Assembly (NCBI RefSeq): GCF_003026285.1
Contig: NZ_PYOD01000005.1
Span: 291,979 to 355,978 of the forward strand
Direction of reading: 5' to 3'
Length of the DNA: 64,000 nt
From: Photobacterium profundum
GTDB lineage: Bacteria > Pseudomonadota > Gammaproteobacteria > Enterobacterales > Vibrionaceae
A program made the position numbers and the translations under genes. Under the pieces are notes generated by a model, which did no database searches, was not told where the DNA came from, and saw only the letters and a list, made by a program, of their open reading frames with translations. Numbering within the stretch: position 1 is the first letter of the stretch; each line of letters opens with the position of its first letter. Shown one piece after another: positions 15,917-25,078 of the stretch.

Positions 15917-15953
15917 GAAGGCTTAAGTGCTACATGCTTAAGCCTTCTTTTTT
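15917..15953 (+). terminator. Terminator after the SSS transporter gene
   Basis: A perfect 11-bp stem GAAGGCTTAAG / CTTAAGCCTTC with a 9-nt loop followed by TTTTTT. It ends just 12 bp before nanQ, so nanQ depends on read-through or on a promoter close to the hairpin. Confidence 0.9.
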
Positions 15954-15965
15954 GAGAGTAACATA

Positions 15966-16457
15966 ATGATTTTTGGAAATGTTCTATCTTCACAAGACTT
16001 TGATTTTCTTCCTAGTGCATTAAAAAAAGCACTTGAGTATGTTCAATCTTCAGAATTGGACAAACTACCATTAGGACGACATAACATTGATGGCGAGTTG
16101 ATGTTTGCCAATGTGATGGAGTTTGAAACTGGGGTTGCCGAGCAAAAATTAGCTGAAGTACATAAAGAGTATATTGATGTGCAGTTTTTAATATCAGGCT
16201 TTGAACGTATTGGTTATGGTTTAGCAAATAAAAGCAACCCGATCGCGACAGAATATGATAGCGAAAATGATTATTACCTTGTCGAGAGTATGAAGCATGA
16301 ATGTGAGGTGCTGCTTGAGCCGGGAATGTTTGCAATATTCTTCCCTGAGGAACCCCATAAACCAGGATGTCGTTATACTGACGAACAGGTATCAATGACT
16401 TGCAATAATTACATGCTAAAAAAGGTGGTAGTTAAAGTTCATCGTTCATTGATTTAA
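15966..16457 (+). CDS. nanQ: YhcH/NanQ-family sialic acid anomerase
   Basis: A 163-residue protein of the YhcH/YjgK/YiaL (DUF386) family, a double-stranded beta-helix fold. It shows 'EVHKEYIDVQFLISGFERIGY', where the histidine and glutamate belong to the metal site, and 'GMFAIFFPEEPHKPGC', which supplies another histidine. E. coli NanQ (YhcH) speeds interconversion of sialic acid anomers so that NanA receives its substrate faster. The nan context supports that role here. It follows a strong terminator and precedes the siaPQM promoter. Confidence 0.88.
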   Translation: MIFGNVLSSQDFDFLPSALKKALEYVQSSELDKLPLGRHNIDGELMFANVMEFETGVAEQKLAEVHKEYIDVQFLISGFERIGYGLANKSNPIATEYDSENDYYLVESMKHECEVLLEPGMFAIFFPEEPHKPGCRYTDEQVSMTCNNYMLKKVVVKVHRSLI

Positions 16458-16889
16458 TTGTTGTTATTCAGTGCCATCTTTTATAGCATGTAATTAATCA
16501 AATCTATGATCGTGACGACTTATTTTTCCGTCTGACATAAAGTTGGGTAACTTAAGTTGTCACATACTACTTTAATAACATCGATAACCTTATCTCTTTT
16601 TGTTATATGTATTTATTCTTCATATCTTATTTCATGTTTACGTGTTCGTATATATAACTTATGTTTTATTCTTTATATAAAACATTTAGCGTTATTTTAA
16701 ATGGGAATTATAAGGGATAGATAGTTTGTGAAATTTATGTTGCTTGTTGTCACATTTCTTAATTAATAGGTTTGAAGAAAACCTTCACAAAGATAATAAT
16801 TGTGGTGTAAACATTCTTCGACGTGATGGGTAAGATTTAAAATCCAATATTATAATTAATAAATCTAATTAAATATAAAAGGTATAAAG
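16458..16889. other. Promoter region of siaPQM
   Basis: 432 bp of AT-rich DNA with no gene. It contains one operator-like palindrome at 16773-16787, about 100 bp before siaP, and AT-rich tracts fitting a promoter. Confidence 0.5.
16773..16787. promoter_or_regulatory. Candidate NanR operator (siaPQM)
   Basis: TGAAGAAAACCTTCA fits TGRAG-N5-CTTCA and is the only such site before the TRAP transporter genes, linking them to the nan regulon. Confidence 0.55.
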
Positions 16890-17858
16890 ATGAATAACAT
16901 AAATAAAATCACTCTTTCCTTACTAGCTATGGCGCTGACGACTACTGCTGTACAAGCAGAAACAATACTTAAAATGGGCTTGCAGGCCAATGTTGGCTCG
17001 GTTGAGTATGATTCAGCAAAATTATTATCAGACAAAATTTCAGAGCTAAGTGATGGAGAAATGAAGCTCTTATTATACCCAGGTGCACAACTTGGCGATG
17101 ATCGTGCAATGCTACAACAATTAAGCATGGGGGATCTTGATATTACATTTGCTGAGTTCGGCAGAATGGGGCTATGGATCCCTCGCGCTGAAGCAGTAAT
17201 GTTGCCTTACGTTGTGAAAAACTATGCTCATATTCAACGTATTTTTAATTCTAAATTCGGTCAAGGTGTGCGTGAAGAAATGCTAACCAATTTTAACTGG
17301 CGAGCATTAGATACTTGGTATAACGGTACGCGACAGACCTCTTCAAACCGTCCTTTAAACAGTATTACCGATTTTGAGGGATTAAAGTTACGTGTGCCAA
17401 ATGCTAAAGCAAACTTGGCATTTGCGAAATATGCAGGTGCATCACCAACACCAATGGCATTTTCAGAAGTTTACTTAGCGTTGCAAACCAATGCCGTTGA
17501 TGGCCAGGAAAACCCATTACCTACATTTAATACCATGAAGTTTTATGAAGTTCAGCCAAACTTGGCAATGACCAATCATATTGTAAATGATCAAATGGTG
17601 TTAATCAGTGAAGATCGTTGGCAGGGTTTAAGTAAAGATCAGCAAGCAACTATCACTGAAGCGGTCAGTATTGCTGGTAAACGACATACGGACTTTGTAA
17701 ACAATCAAGAGAAAGAACTGATTACATTCTTTAAAACGGAAGGGGTCAATGTTACCTACCCTGATTTAGCACCTTTCCGAGAAGCAATGCTGCCAATTTA
17801 TAAAGATTTTGATAAGAAAGTAGGCAAGCAGCTAGTTGAAGAGCTAAGCGATATTTAA
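16890..17858 (+). CDS. siaP: TRAP transporter sialic acid-binding protein
   Basis: A 322-residue periplasmic protein of the DctP family. The signal peptide MNNINKITLSLLAMALTTTAVQA is cleaved before ETILKMGLQ. Family marks: 'GAQLGDDRAMLQQLSMGDLDITF', the conserved arginine in 'LKLRVPNAKANLAFAKYAGASPTPMAFSEVYLALQTNAVDGQENP', which binds the sialate carboxylate in SiaP proteins, and 'NHIVNDQMVLIS'. The ligand is given by close similarity to SiaP patterns and by the nan context. It is first in the siaPQM operon. Confidence 0.93.
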   Translation: MNNINKITLSLLAMALTTTAVQAETILKMGLQANVGSVEYDSAKLLSDKISELSDGEMKLLLYPGAQLGDDRAMLQQLSMGDLDITFAEFGRMGLWIPRAEAVMLPYVVKNYAHIQRIFNSKFGQGVREEMLTNFNWRALDTWYNGTRQTSSNRPLNSITDFEGLKLRVPNAKANLAFAKYAGASPTPMAFSEVYLALQTNAVDGQENPLPTFNTMKFYEVQPNLAMTNHIVNDQMVLISEDRWQGLSKDQQATITEAVSIAGKRHTDFVNNQEKELITFFKTEGVNVTYPDLAPFREAMLPIYKDFDKKVGKQLVEELSDI

Positions 17859-17904
17859 TACCAACATAACCTGATAGCTGAACGCTTATTTATTCAGGTT
17901 GGTA
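17859..17904 (+). repeat. Stem-loop between siaP and siaQ
   Basis: TACCAAC plus CCTGA on the left (17859-17874, with a bulge) pairs with TTCAGGTTGGTA on the right (17893-17904). It begins right at the siaP stop codon. Such hairpins often make the abundant binding protein outnumber the membrane subunits by protecting its mRNA. Confidence 0.55.
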
Positions 17905-17952
17905 TAACTACCGTCTGGTCGGTGCTAAGCCGGCCAAGACAAGGAGTCTGTA

Positions 17953-18465
17953 ATGTTTCGTAAGATCATTGATAATATTGAAGAAATAATCACTGTTCCT
18001 CTTATGATTGCTCTACTGTGTATTCTAACTTGGCAAATATCTTCTCGTTGGTTATTTGACTCTCCGTCATTGTGGAGTGAGGAGCTTGCACGAGTTCTTT
18101 TTTTGCATATGGCAATCATTGGGGGAGCAATAGCCATAAAGAAAGATGATCATGTGAAAATCACTTTTTTTTCTGACAAACTGCCGCGAAATGTTCGTTA
18201 TAGCCTGCTATTTGCTTTAGAAACCTTGGTGCTGATTACAATTCTTGCGATGATCTATTATGGATATGCGCATGTTCAACGTACCGCTTTTTTCGAATTA
18301 ATTACACTTGGTATCTCTAGTTCTTGGATGACTTACGCATTGCCTATTGGCGGATGCTTTATGTTAGTGAGGCAATGCCAAAAACTGTATTTTGTATTAA
18401 TTGATTGGCGTATCAAAGAAAATAAAAATACATCCCATCTTACTGCCTGTGACATTAATGAATAA
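17953..18465 (+). CDS. siaQ: TRAP transporter small membrane subunit
   Basis: A 170-residue DctQ-family protein with four hydrophobic helices (about residues 15-35, 50-65, 90-110 and 130-150) and the motif 'WSEELARVLFLHMAIIGGAIAIKKDDHVKI', conserved in TRAP small subunits. It works with SiaM in the inner membrane. Ribosome site AAGGAGT. The next gene starts 10 bp after its stop. In Haemophilus these two subunits are fused; here they are separate, as in Vibrio. Confidence 0.92.
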   Translation: MFRKIIDNIEEIITVPLMIALLCILTWQISSRWLFDSPSLWSEELARVLFLHMAIIGGAIAIKKDDHVKITFFSDKLPRNVRYSLLFALETLVLITILAMIYYGYAHVQRTAFFELITLGISSSWMTYALPIGGCFMLVRQCQKLYFVLIDWRIKENKNTSHLTACDINE

Positions 18466-18474
18466 GGATTTTTC

Positions 18475-19758
18475 ATGTTTACATCCATATTGGGTTGGCT
18501 AGGGCTTCTTTTCGCAGGTATGCCAGTAGGGTTCTCTTTAATATTTGTTGGTCTTGCCTTTTTAGTCTTAACAGAAAGCACTGGAATAAATTTTGCCGCT
18601 CAGCAAATGATCGGAGGCTTGGATAATTTTACTTTGCTTGCGGTTCCATTTTTTGTCTTAACTGGGCACCTAATGAATAGTGCCGGTATTACAGAGCGTA
18701 TTTTTAATTTTGCCAAAGCGATGGTGGGGCATATAACGGGTAGCTTAGGTCATGTAAATATTCTGGCGAGTTTGATGTTTTCTGGCATGTCGGGATCGGC
18801 ATTGGCTGATGCTGGTGGCCTTGGTCAGCTTGAAATAAAATCAATGAGAGATGCGAAGTATGACGATGATTTTGCCGGTGGATTAACCGCGGCATCCTGT
18901 ATTATTGGCCCCTTAGTGCCGCCATCGATTCCTCTTGTTATTTATGGTGTAGTGTCTAATACCTCAATTGGTGCGCTATTTCTTGCTGGTGCAATACCGG
19001 GGTTATTATGCTGTATCGCTTTGTGTATCATGACGTATTTCATCGCGAAGAAACGCGGTTATATGACGTTACCTCGTGCATCAAGTAAAGAAAGATTAAT
19101 CGCATTTAGAGATGCATTCTTATCTTTATTAACGCCGTTCATTATTATTGGTGGCATTTTTTCTGGTAAATTCACACCTACTGAAGCGGCTATTATCTCG
19201 TCGTTATATGCACTTTTTCTAGGTACTGTTGTATATAAATCTTTAACAATGAACAAGTTTATTAAACTTGTTCAAGAAACGGTAACTACGACATCTGTTG
19301 TTGCTTTAATGGTGATGGGAGTTACTGTATTTGGTTGGATAGTTGCTCGCGAACAATTACCACAGCAGTTAGCAGAGTTCTTTTTATCGATTAGTGATAA
19401 TCCTTTGATTTTATTGCTACTCATTAATCTGTTGTTACTTTTTTTGGGTACCTTTATTGAATCGTTAGCGTTGTTATTATTACTCGTACCGTTTCTAGTA
19501 CCCGTTGCTACAGCTGTGGGTATTGACCCTGTACATTTTGGTGTTATGGCTATCCTTAACTTAATGATCGGTATATTAACGCCACCAATGGGAATGGCTC
19601 TATACGTTGTATCAAAGGTCGGTAATATTCCATTCCACGTATTAACGCGTGGTGTTTTACCGCTGCTCGTACCTTTATTTATTGTGCTTGGTTTAATCAT
19701 CGTTTTTCCACAAATCACACTGTTTTTACCGCAACTTGTACTTGGATATGGTCTTTAA
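18475..19758 (+). CDS. siaM: TRAP transporter large membrane subunit
   Basis: A 427-residue DctM-family permease with about 11-12 hydrophobic helices. Family marks: 'LAVPFFVLTGHLMNSAGITERIFNFAKAMVGHITGSLGHVNILASLMFSGMSGSALADAGGLG' in the first half, which includes the sodium-binding loop, and 'LNLMIGILTPPMGMALYVVSKV' in the second. It imports the substrate handed over by SiaP, driven by sodium. It ends the operon and is followed by two hairpins, the second a good terminator. Confidence 0.93.
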   Translation: MFTSILGWLGLLFAGMPVGFSLIFVGLAFLVLTESTGINFAAQQMIGGLDNFTLLAVPFFVLTGHLMNSAGITERIFNFAKAMVGHITGSLGHVNILASLMFSGMSGSALADAGGLGQLEIKSMRDAKYDDDFAGGLTAASCIIGPLVPPSIPLVIYGVVSNTSIGALFLAGAIPGLLCCIALCIMTYFIAKKRGYMTLPRASSKERLIAFRDAFLSLLTPFIIIGGIFSGKFTPTEAAIISSLYALFLGTVVYKSLTMNKFIKLVQETVTTTSVVALMVMGVTVFGWIVAREQLPQQLAEFFLSISDNPLILLLLINLLLLFLGTFIESLALLLLLVPFLVPVATAVGIDPVHFGVMAILNLMIGILTPPMGMALYVVSKVGNIPFHVLTRGVLPLLVPLFIVLGLIIVFPQITLFLPQLVLGYGL

Positions 19759-19763
19759 GCTAT

Positions 19764-19792
19764 ACCCATTAAATACAAACAATTTAATGGGT
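19764..19792 (+). terminator. First hairpin after siaM
   Basis: A perfect 10-bp stem ACCCATTAAA / TTTAATGGGT with a 9-nt loop, followed by TTATAAAAT. It is a weak terminator or RNA 3'-end stabiliser. Confidence 0.55.
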
Positions 19793-19806
19793 TTATAAAA
19801 TCAATT

Positions 19807-19836
19807 CCAGTAGCTGATAAAGCTACTGGGATTTTT
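19807..19836 (+). terminator. Terminator of the siaPQM operon
   Basis: A perfect 9-bp stem CCAGTAGCT / AGCTACTGG with a 5-nt loop followed by GATTTTT. Confidence 0.85.
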
Positions 19837-20045
19837 CATTTCTAGGTTATTTGTTTTCCTATTCTCTAATAAAGATAAAAATTATTCTTAAGTACATGCA
19901 AGCAAAAAAATGTGATGAATGCTGAGCGAAACGATTTCAATGTATTGTAACGCAATGTAAAAAAGTGACCTGTGCCACATAATTTGGCGATTTTGTATGC
20001 ATAATAATGCGCAACATAAAGCTTGTTAAATATAGGGATATTAAA

Positions 20046-20159
20046 ATGCATTGTTGCTCAAAACCTCAAATTAAACGCTTAAAGAGAACAGCTTTCCAAC
20101 GTTTCTTTTTTAAAGCTCGTTTTATATGCGAAAATTGTGGCGAGAAAATTATGCTGTAA
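20046..20159 (+). CDS. 37-residue basic cysteine miniprotein
   Basis: A short frame beginning MHCCSKPQIKRLKRTAF and ending CENCGEKIML, with an AGGGAT ribosome site 8 nt before the ATG. It has one vicinal cysteine pair (C3, C4) and one CxxC near the C-terminus, with a basic middle. This looks like a tiny zinc-ribbon-type protein. It lies alone between the siaPQM terminator and a convergent gene. No homologue was recognised; the call rests on the ribosome site, cysteine pattern and clean boundaries. Confidence 0.5.
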   Translation: MHCCSKPQIKRLKRTAFQRFFFKARFICENCGEKIML

Positions 20160-20207
20160 GCTTTAAATACTGAGTAGGTAGTTTTATTTTATAAATATTA
20201 GATGAAT

Positions 20208-20498
20208 TTAATATTTATTACGAACATCTGCTAATGTTTCGCCTTCTGGTTTGTTATCGTAGAAATCGTCGTAATTAATACGATCAATAATTGTTACCCA
20301 AGTAATGGAGCACTGGCGGTTCAGTTTTGTACTTTCTGTATGAGGCATTGCATCTCCTTTGTTGTTTAGGCAAACCGGTGTATCAATGTTGCTGCCACCC
20401 GTTAGAATTGCAGGGTTACCACCAAGACTGCCACCGCTACCAAAGGCTAAAACAAAGCCAGATGCTGTTAATAAGAACAATGCGAGTAGAGTTTTCAT
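20208..20498 (-). CDS. Small secreted protein of unknown function
   Basis: A 96-residue protein with a signal peptide (MKTLLALFLLTASGFVLA), a Gly/Ser-rich start of the mature part (FGSGGSLGGNPAILTGGS) and two cysteines ('TPVCLNN' and 'RQCSITW') that could pair in the periplasm. The ribosome site AGAGGAT lies before the ATG. It is a lone gene on the minus strand, convergent with the 37-residue ORF. No family recognised. Confidence 0.6.
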   Translation of the reverse strand: MKTLLALFLLTASGFVLAFGSGGSLGGNPAILTGGSNIDTPVCLNNKGDAMPHTESTKLNRQCSITWVTIIDRINYDDFYDNKPEGETLADVRNKY

Positions 20499-20679
20499 TG
20501 TAGATCCTCTGATTAAATGAGGGAATATACTGTTGTTTGTGATGTTTACCCCTCAATACATAATATAGACCTGTTTTGGTGTGATTTATTACTATAAAAA
20601 AAGCTCTTGAAGTCAGAGTATTCAAAGGCATGTTAATTATCGGTTTTTTACCTATCATCTATGTGTCTAGCATCAAGGA

Positions 20680-20719
20680 TAAAAAATCCTCTTGAGTAGA
20701 TGGCTTATCCAAGAGGATT
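20680..20719 (-). terminator. Terminator of the aceB-GlcG unit
   Basis: On the minus strand a perfect 10-bp stem AATCCTCTTG / CAAGAGGATT with a 15-nt loop is followed by TTTTTATCC, 46 bp after the GlcG-family stop. Confidence 0.85.
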
Positions 20720-20765
20720 ATGGTGGAGATCTATGTTAGAGCCATTAACGGGTTAACACGGCCTA

Positions 20766-21194
20766 CTATTCATCAGAGTATAGGTCTGCAAACTGAATGC
20801 CTTTGATGGCACAGTTCTCGTCGAGGTCTGAATGGTCACCACTGACGCCTACGGCTCCCATTACGTAGTTGGTATCATCTTTAATAAGAAGTCCACCAGG
20901 AACAGGCACCATATTGCCGTTAGCAAGAACATTTATAGCAGATATAAATGCGGGTCTGTTATTGGCATCCTGCGCTAATTTACGGGATGAACAGCCAAGG
21001 GCTAATGCTCCCCAAGCTTTGGCGATAGCGATGTCTGGTCTCATCATACTTGAGCCATCTTGACGCTGGAGTGAAATAAGTTTTCCGCCACTGTCCAAAA
21101 TTGCGACAGTTAGTGGCTCGCTTTGCTGAGAAATACCGGCACCAAAAGTACCTTCGGTTATTTTCAGTGCTTGCTGAAGTGTCAAACTAATCAT
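20766..21194 (-). CDS. GlcG/HbpS-family protein
   Basis: A 142-residue protein of the GlcG/HbpS (PF03928) family. It has the typical 'LTLQQALKITEGTFGAGI' start, 'TVAILDSGGKLISLQRQDGSSMMRPDIAIAKAWGALALG' and 'VPGGLLIKD...VMGAVGVSGD'. The start is set at 21194 because AGGAG lies 5 nt before that ATG; an upstream in-frame GTG has no ribosome site. The family occurs in glycolate/glyoxylate operons (glcG of E. coli), and some members bind haem. Here it follows aceB by 43 bp, so it belongs to the glyoxylate-use unit. Exact role unknown. Confidence 0.85.
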   Translation of the reverse strand: MISLTLQQALKITEGTFGAGISQQSEPLTVAILDSGGKLISLQRQDGSSMMRPDIAIAKAWGALALGCSSRKLAQDANNRPAFISAINVLANGNMVPVPGGLLIKDDTNYVMGAVGVSGDHSDLDENCAIKGIQFADLYSDE

Positions 21195-21237
21195 CTTATC
21201 TCCTGACTGTGCCACCTGCCGAATTAGCGAGATGGCG

Positions 21238-22884
21238 TTAGGTTAATGTTTCAATTCTTTGTCCTGTTAGTAGGGAATAACTCGGTAAAGTTAAGAACGC
21301 TGCAAATTCTTCAGCGGTCGAAATTTGGTCAAATAGTGCAGCGGTTTCTTCGAAGCGACCGTTGCTATAGCGGGTTTGCCCAACCTCAATTTTAATTGTG
21401 TCGAGTTCTTCGTTTAGCCACTTGCGAAAAAGAGAAGCAGTGAAGACTTGACCGTCATCGAGTGATACACCGTGGTGAATCCATTGCCAGATACTGGCAC
21501 GTGAAATCTCGGCAGTCGCGGCATCTTCCATTAGCCCATAAATAGGCACACAGCCAATCCCCTGAACCCATGATTCAATGTAATAAAGGGCGATACGAAT
21601 GTTTTTACGAACACCTTCTTCATTGCGCATGCCTTCGCAAGGTTCAAGCAATGTCTTGGCTGTAATATCGCCGACATAGCTTGAATCGAAATCGAGTTGG
21701 TTTGTTTTACCTGCAAGGTGTTTATCAAAAATATCCATCGCGGTTGAAACAAGGTGAGGGTGGGCAACCCAAGTGCCGTCGTGGCCGTTATTGGATTCAC
21801 GGTTTTTATCTTCAACGACTTTTGCTAAGACTTGATCCATAACTTTAGGATCTTTATGGGGAATAAATGCCGACATGCCGCCCATGGCTAACGCACCACG
21901 TTGATGACAAGTACGTACAAGCAACTGGCTGTACGCGTTTAAGAAGGCTTTATCCATACCTACACCATGGCGATCAGGCAGAATACGATCTTTATGGTTT
22001 TTCAGTGTTTTAATGTAGCTAAAGATATAGTCCCAACGACCACAGTTCATTGCCACTATGTGATTACGCATTACATACAGTATCTCATCCATTTGGAATA
22101 CTGCGGGTAAGGTTTCGATTAATACAGTGGCGCGAATTGTGCCAGTTTCAACCTTGAAATAGTTTTCGGTAAAGTTGAAAACATCCTCCCACCACTGGGC
22201 CTCTTCCATGCTTTCTAGCTTAGGAATGTAGTAGTACACCCCAAGCCCTTGTGCTGCGCGTGTTTGATAGTTATGGAAGAAATACAGGGCGAAATCCATC
22301 AAGCTACCAGGAATGGATTCACCGTTATATTGAATATGATCTTCAGGCAAATGCAAACCACGTGGGCGAGCAATAAGCAATGCTGGGCTATCGTTTAGCG
22401 CATAATGTTTGTTTTTAGTGTCATCGGTATAACTGATTGTGCCTGCATTAGCATCGCGTAAATTGATCTGACCATTGATCATATTTTCCCACGAAGGCGC
22501 TGATGCATCTTCAAAACAGCACATAAAGACTTTTGCACCAGAATTCAGTGCGTTGATCACCATCTTACGATCGATAGGACCGGTAATTTCTACGCGGCGA
22601 TCTTGAAGTGCTGCAGGGATCGATGCCACTTTCCAGCTCTTATCATCACGAATATCTTTAGTATCTTGACGAAAATCAGGTAGCTCGCCGTTATCAAATG
22701 CGAGTTGGCGTTGATCACGTAAAGCTAATAATTCATTACGGCGTGCAGCAAATTTCTTTACTACCGCATCAAGGAAAAGAAGTGCTTCTGCCGATAACAC
22801 TTGTTTGTACTCAGCATTATCCGTTGTGCCAAGTACATCAATACACATTGATTGTCGTTCAATCACTATATCTTCTAAAATCAT
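21238..22884 (-). CDS. aceB: Malate synthase A
   Basis: A 548-residue cytoplasmic TIM-barrel enzyme that condenses glyoxylate with acetyl-CoA to malate. Family marks: 'DRRVEITGPIDRKMVINALNSGAKVFMCCFEDASAPSWENMINGQ', 'RPRGLHLPE', 'PKLESMEEAQWWEDVF', 'GTIRATVLIETLPAVFQMDEILY' and 'NCGRWDYIFSYIK'. It starts after an AAGGAG ribosome site. It is divergent from gcl and shares its 320-bp control gap; no isocitrate lyase gene is next to it. This placement suggests it uses glyoxylate from purine breakdown rather than serving only the acetate shunt. A half-operator (TTGTATACAT) lies 37 bp upstream. Confidence 0.95.
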   Translation of the reverse strand: MILEDIVIERQSMCIDVLGTTDNAEYKQVLSAEALLFLDAVVKKFAARRNELLALRDQRQLAFDNGELPDFRQDTKDIRDDKSWKVASIPAALQDRRVEITGPIDRKMVINALNSGAKVFMCCFEDASAPSWENMINGQINLRDANAGTISYTDDTKNKHYALNDSPALLIARPRGLHLPEDHIQYNGESIPGSLMDFALYFFHNYQTRAAQGLGVYYYIPKLESMEEAQWWEDVFNFTENYFKVETGTIRATVLIETLPAVFQMDEILYVMRNHIVAMNCGRWDYIFSYIKTLKNHKDRILPDRHGVGMDKAFLNAYSQLLVRTCHQRGALAMGGMSAFIPHKDPKVMDQVLAKVVEDKNRESNNGHDGTWVAHPHLVSTAMDIFDKHLAGKTNQLDFDSSYVGDITAKTLLEPCEGMRNEEGVRKNIRIALYYIESWVQGIGCVPIYGLMEDAATAEISRASIWQWIHHGVSLDDGQVFTASLFRKWLNEELDTIKIEVGQTRYSNGRFEETAALFDQISTAEEFAAFLTLPSYSLLTGQRIETLT

Positions 22885-22920
22885 TATAGCCGTCTCCTTT
22901 GAAACAATATAGATATATTG

Positions 22921-22930
22921 TTGTATACAT
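22921..22930. promoter_or_regulatory. Candidate GntR-type operator (aceB)
   Basis: TTGTATACAT matches nine of ten bases of the palindrome core TTGTATACAA found before gcl and puuE. It lies 37 bp upstream of aceB. Confidence 0.5.
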
Positions 22931-23174
22931 AAATCTTGTTATTTAAGTCTAGATATATCGTGTTTTTAAGATTCTAGCAAAGGTAATTTAACATTATATT
23001 TTCATTTGGTTGGGGGTTTAAATGTCGTAATCACATCGGACCTGTTTTTAATTATTTGATTTTAAATGATAATGTGTGTATTCCTCTCTGTCGTCCCAAA
23101 AGGTATGTTATTTATTTGTATCATATCGCTTGCTTAAACTTTGAACTGGTGTTTAGAATACAATTGTTCCTTAA

Positions 23175-23186
23175 ATTGTATACAAT
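23175..23186. promoter_or_regulatory. Candidate GntR-type operator (gcl)
   Basis: The perfect 12-bp palindrome ATTGTATACAAT lies 18 bp before the gcl start codon. The identical 12-mer occurs before puuE at 38590. Its spacing of GT and AC half-sites fits GntR/FCD regulators. Confidence 0.65.
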
Positions 23187-23204
23187 CACGATATGGAGTT
23201 CAGT

Positions 23205-24980
23205 ATGGCGAGAATGACAGCAATAGAAGCAGCAATAGAAGTATTAAAGCGTGAAGGGGTAGACATTGCTTTTGGTGTACCTGGCGCGGCAATTAATCCT
23301 ATGTATGCGGCGATGAAAAAATTGGGTGGAATTGATCACGTATTGGCTCGACATGTCGAGGGTGCTTCTCATATGGCTGAAGGCTATACGAGAACCAGTC
23401 AAGGCAATATTGGTGTCTGTATTGGCACATCAGGTCCAGCTGGAACCGATATGATCACAGGATTGTATTCTGCTTCTGCTGATTCGATTCCAATTCTTTG
23501 TATTACGGGGCAAGCCCCACGTGCTCGACTGCACAAAGAAGATTTCCAAGCGGTTGATATTGAAACAATTGCAAAACCTGTCACTAAGTGGGCAACAACA
23601 GTATTAGAGCCTGCTCAAGTACCTCGTGCATTTCAAAAGGCATTTCACTTAATGCGTTCAGGGCGACCTGGACCAGTCTTGATTGATTTACCGATTGATG
23701 TGCAGCTAACAGAAATTGAATTCGATATTGATAGCTACGAGCCACTCGATGCTTACAAGCCAACTGCGAGCCGCGCTCAGGTTGAAAAGGCAATCACTAT
23801 GCTGAACGATGCTCGCAACCCAGTGATCGTCTCGGGTGGTGGCGTGATTAACGCAGGGGCATCAACACTGTTACAGCAATTTGCAGAAATTACCGGTATT
23901 CCTGTTATTCCTACGCTAATGGGCTGGGGTTCAATCCCAGATAATCATGAACTGATGGCGGGTATGGTGGGTCTACAAACAGCGCATCGTTATGGTAATG
24001 CCACGTTATTAGGTTCTGACTTTGTGTTGGGTATTGGTAACCGCTGGGCAAACCGCCATACCGGCTCTATCGATGTGTATACCGAAGGACGTAAATTCGT
24101 TCATATCGATATAGAACCGACTCAGATTGGTCGTGTTTTCTGCCCAGACCTTGGCATTGTTTCTGATGCTAAAGCAGCATTAGAGCTACTGGTTGAGGTT
24201 GCCCGCGAGTGGAAGCAAGCTGGTAAATTAAAAGATCGCTGCGATTGGGCGGGTGAGTGCCAGCATCGTAAGTCGACCATGTTACGTAAAACGCATTTCG
24301 ATGAAGTACCCATGAAACCCATGCGTGTTTATGAAGAAATGAACAAGGCATTTGATGAAGATACTTGCTACGTAAGCACGATCGGTTTGTCTCAGATTGC
24401 TGCTGCTCAGTTTCTACATGTTTATAAGCCGCGTCATTGGATCAACTGTGGTCAGGCAGGTCCTTTAGGTTGGACAATTCCTGCGGCATTGGGGGTACGT
24501 GCTGCTGATCCAGACCGTCCTATTGTGGCTATATCAGGTGATTATGATTTTCAATTCATGATAGAAGAACTTGCTGTTGGGGCGCAGTTTAATTTGCCTT
24601 ACATCCATGTTGTCGTGAACAACTCGTACCTTGGTTTGATACGCCAAGCACAGCGTCAGTTCGATATTGATTACTGTGTTCAGTTGGCATTTGATAACCA
24701 AAATGCGCCAGAACTTGAAGGCTATGGTGTTGACCATGTTGCGGTTGTTGAAGGTTTAGGCTGTAAAGCGATTCGAGTGCGAGATCCTGACCAAGTAGGT
24801 AATGCGTTTGCTCAAGCTAAAGAGCTAATGGTTAAGCACAAAGTACCTGTAGTCGTTGAAATCATGCTTGAGCGTGTTACCAATATTTCAATGGGTGTAG
24901 AGATAAATGGCGTTAATGAATTTGAACCGTTAGCAGAAGGCAGTGCTGATGCTCCGACTGCGATTACGTTTAATCAATAA
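23205..24980 (+). CDS. gcl: Glyoxylate carboligase (tartronate-semialdehyde synthase)
   Basis: A 591-residue thiamine-diphosphate enzyme that joins two glyoxylates to tartronate semialdehyde and CO2. The N-terminal part shows '[25 protein letters not shown]' and '[18 protein letters not shown]'. The valine before the ThDP glutamate site, typical of Gcl, is inferred from family similarity. The C-terminal ThDP motif begins '[34 protein letters not shown]'. The start at 23205 ([10 protein letters not shown]) is chosen because GGAG lies 7 nt upstream and it matches the usual N-terminus. It begins the unit gcl-hyi-glxR. Confidence 0.95.
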   Translation: MARMTAIEAAIEVLKREGVDIAFGVPGAAINPMYAAMKKLGGIDHVLARHVEGASHMAEGYTRTSQGNIGVCIGTSGPAGTDMITGLYSASADSIPILCITGQAPRARLHKEDFQAVDIETIAKPVTKWATTVLEPAQVPRAFQKAFHLMRSGRPGPVLIDLPIDVQLTEIEFDIDSYEPLDAYKPTASRAQVEKAITMLNDARNPVIVSGGGVINAGASTLLQQFAEITGIPVIPTLMGWGSIPDNHELMAGMVGLQTAHRYGNATLLGSDFVLGIGNRWANRHTGSIDVYTEGRKFVHIDIEPTQIGRVFCPDLGIVSDAKAALELLVEVAREWKQAGKLKDRCDWAGECQHRKSTMLRKTHFDEVPMKPMRVYEEMNKAFDEDTCYVSTIGLSQIAAAQFLHVYKPRHWINCGQAGPLGWTIPAALGVRAADPDRPIVAISGDYDFQFMIEELAVGAQFNLPYIHVVVNNSYLGLIRQAQRQFDIDYCVQLAFDNQNAPELEGYGVDHVAVVEGLGCKAIRVRDPDQVGNAFAQAKELMVKHKVPVVVEIMLERVTNISMGVEINGVNEFEPLAEGSADAPTAITFNQ

Positions 24981-25005
24981 GCTATCAGGCTTTAAACGAT
25001 AAAAG

Positions 25006-25041
25006 GTGAGCGTTTGTCGCTGAGGACATACGCTCATCTCC
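25006..25041 (+). repeat. Stem-loop between gcl and hyi
   Basis: AGGTGAGCGT and ACGCTCATCT can pair (9-10 bp, one G-U) around a loop of about 16 nt in the 98-bp gap. No T-run, so it is probably an mRNA stability or partial-attenuation element. Confidence 0.45.
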
Positions 25042-25078
25042 AAGGTTAGAAACACAGATAAAAATGAAGGGATCAACC

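Larger units (their letters stand above)
22885..23204. other. aceB-gcl divergent promoter region
   Basis: 320 bp with two candidate operators, one near each gene (22921-22930 and 23175-23186). No gene. Confidence 0.6.
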
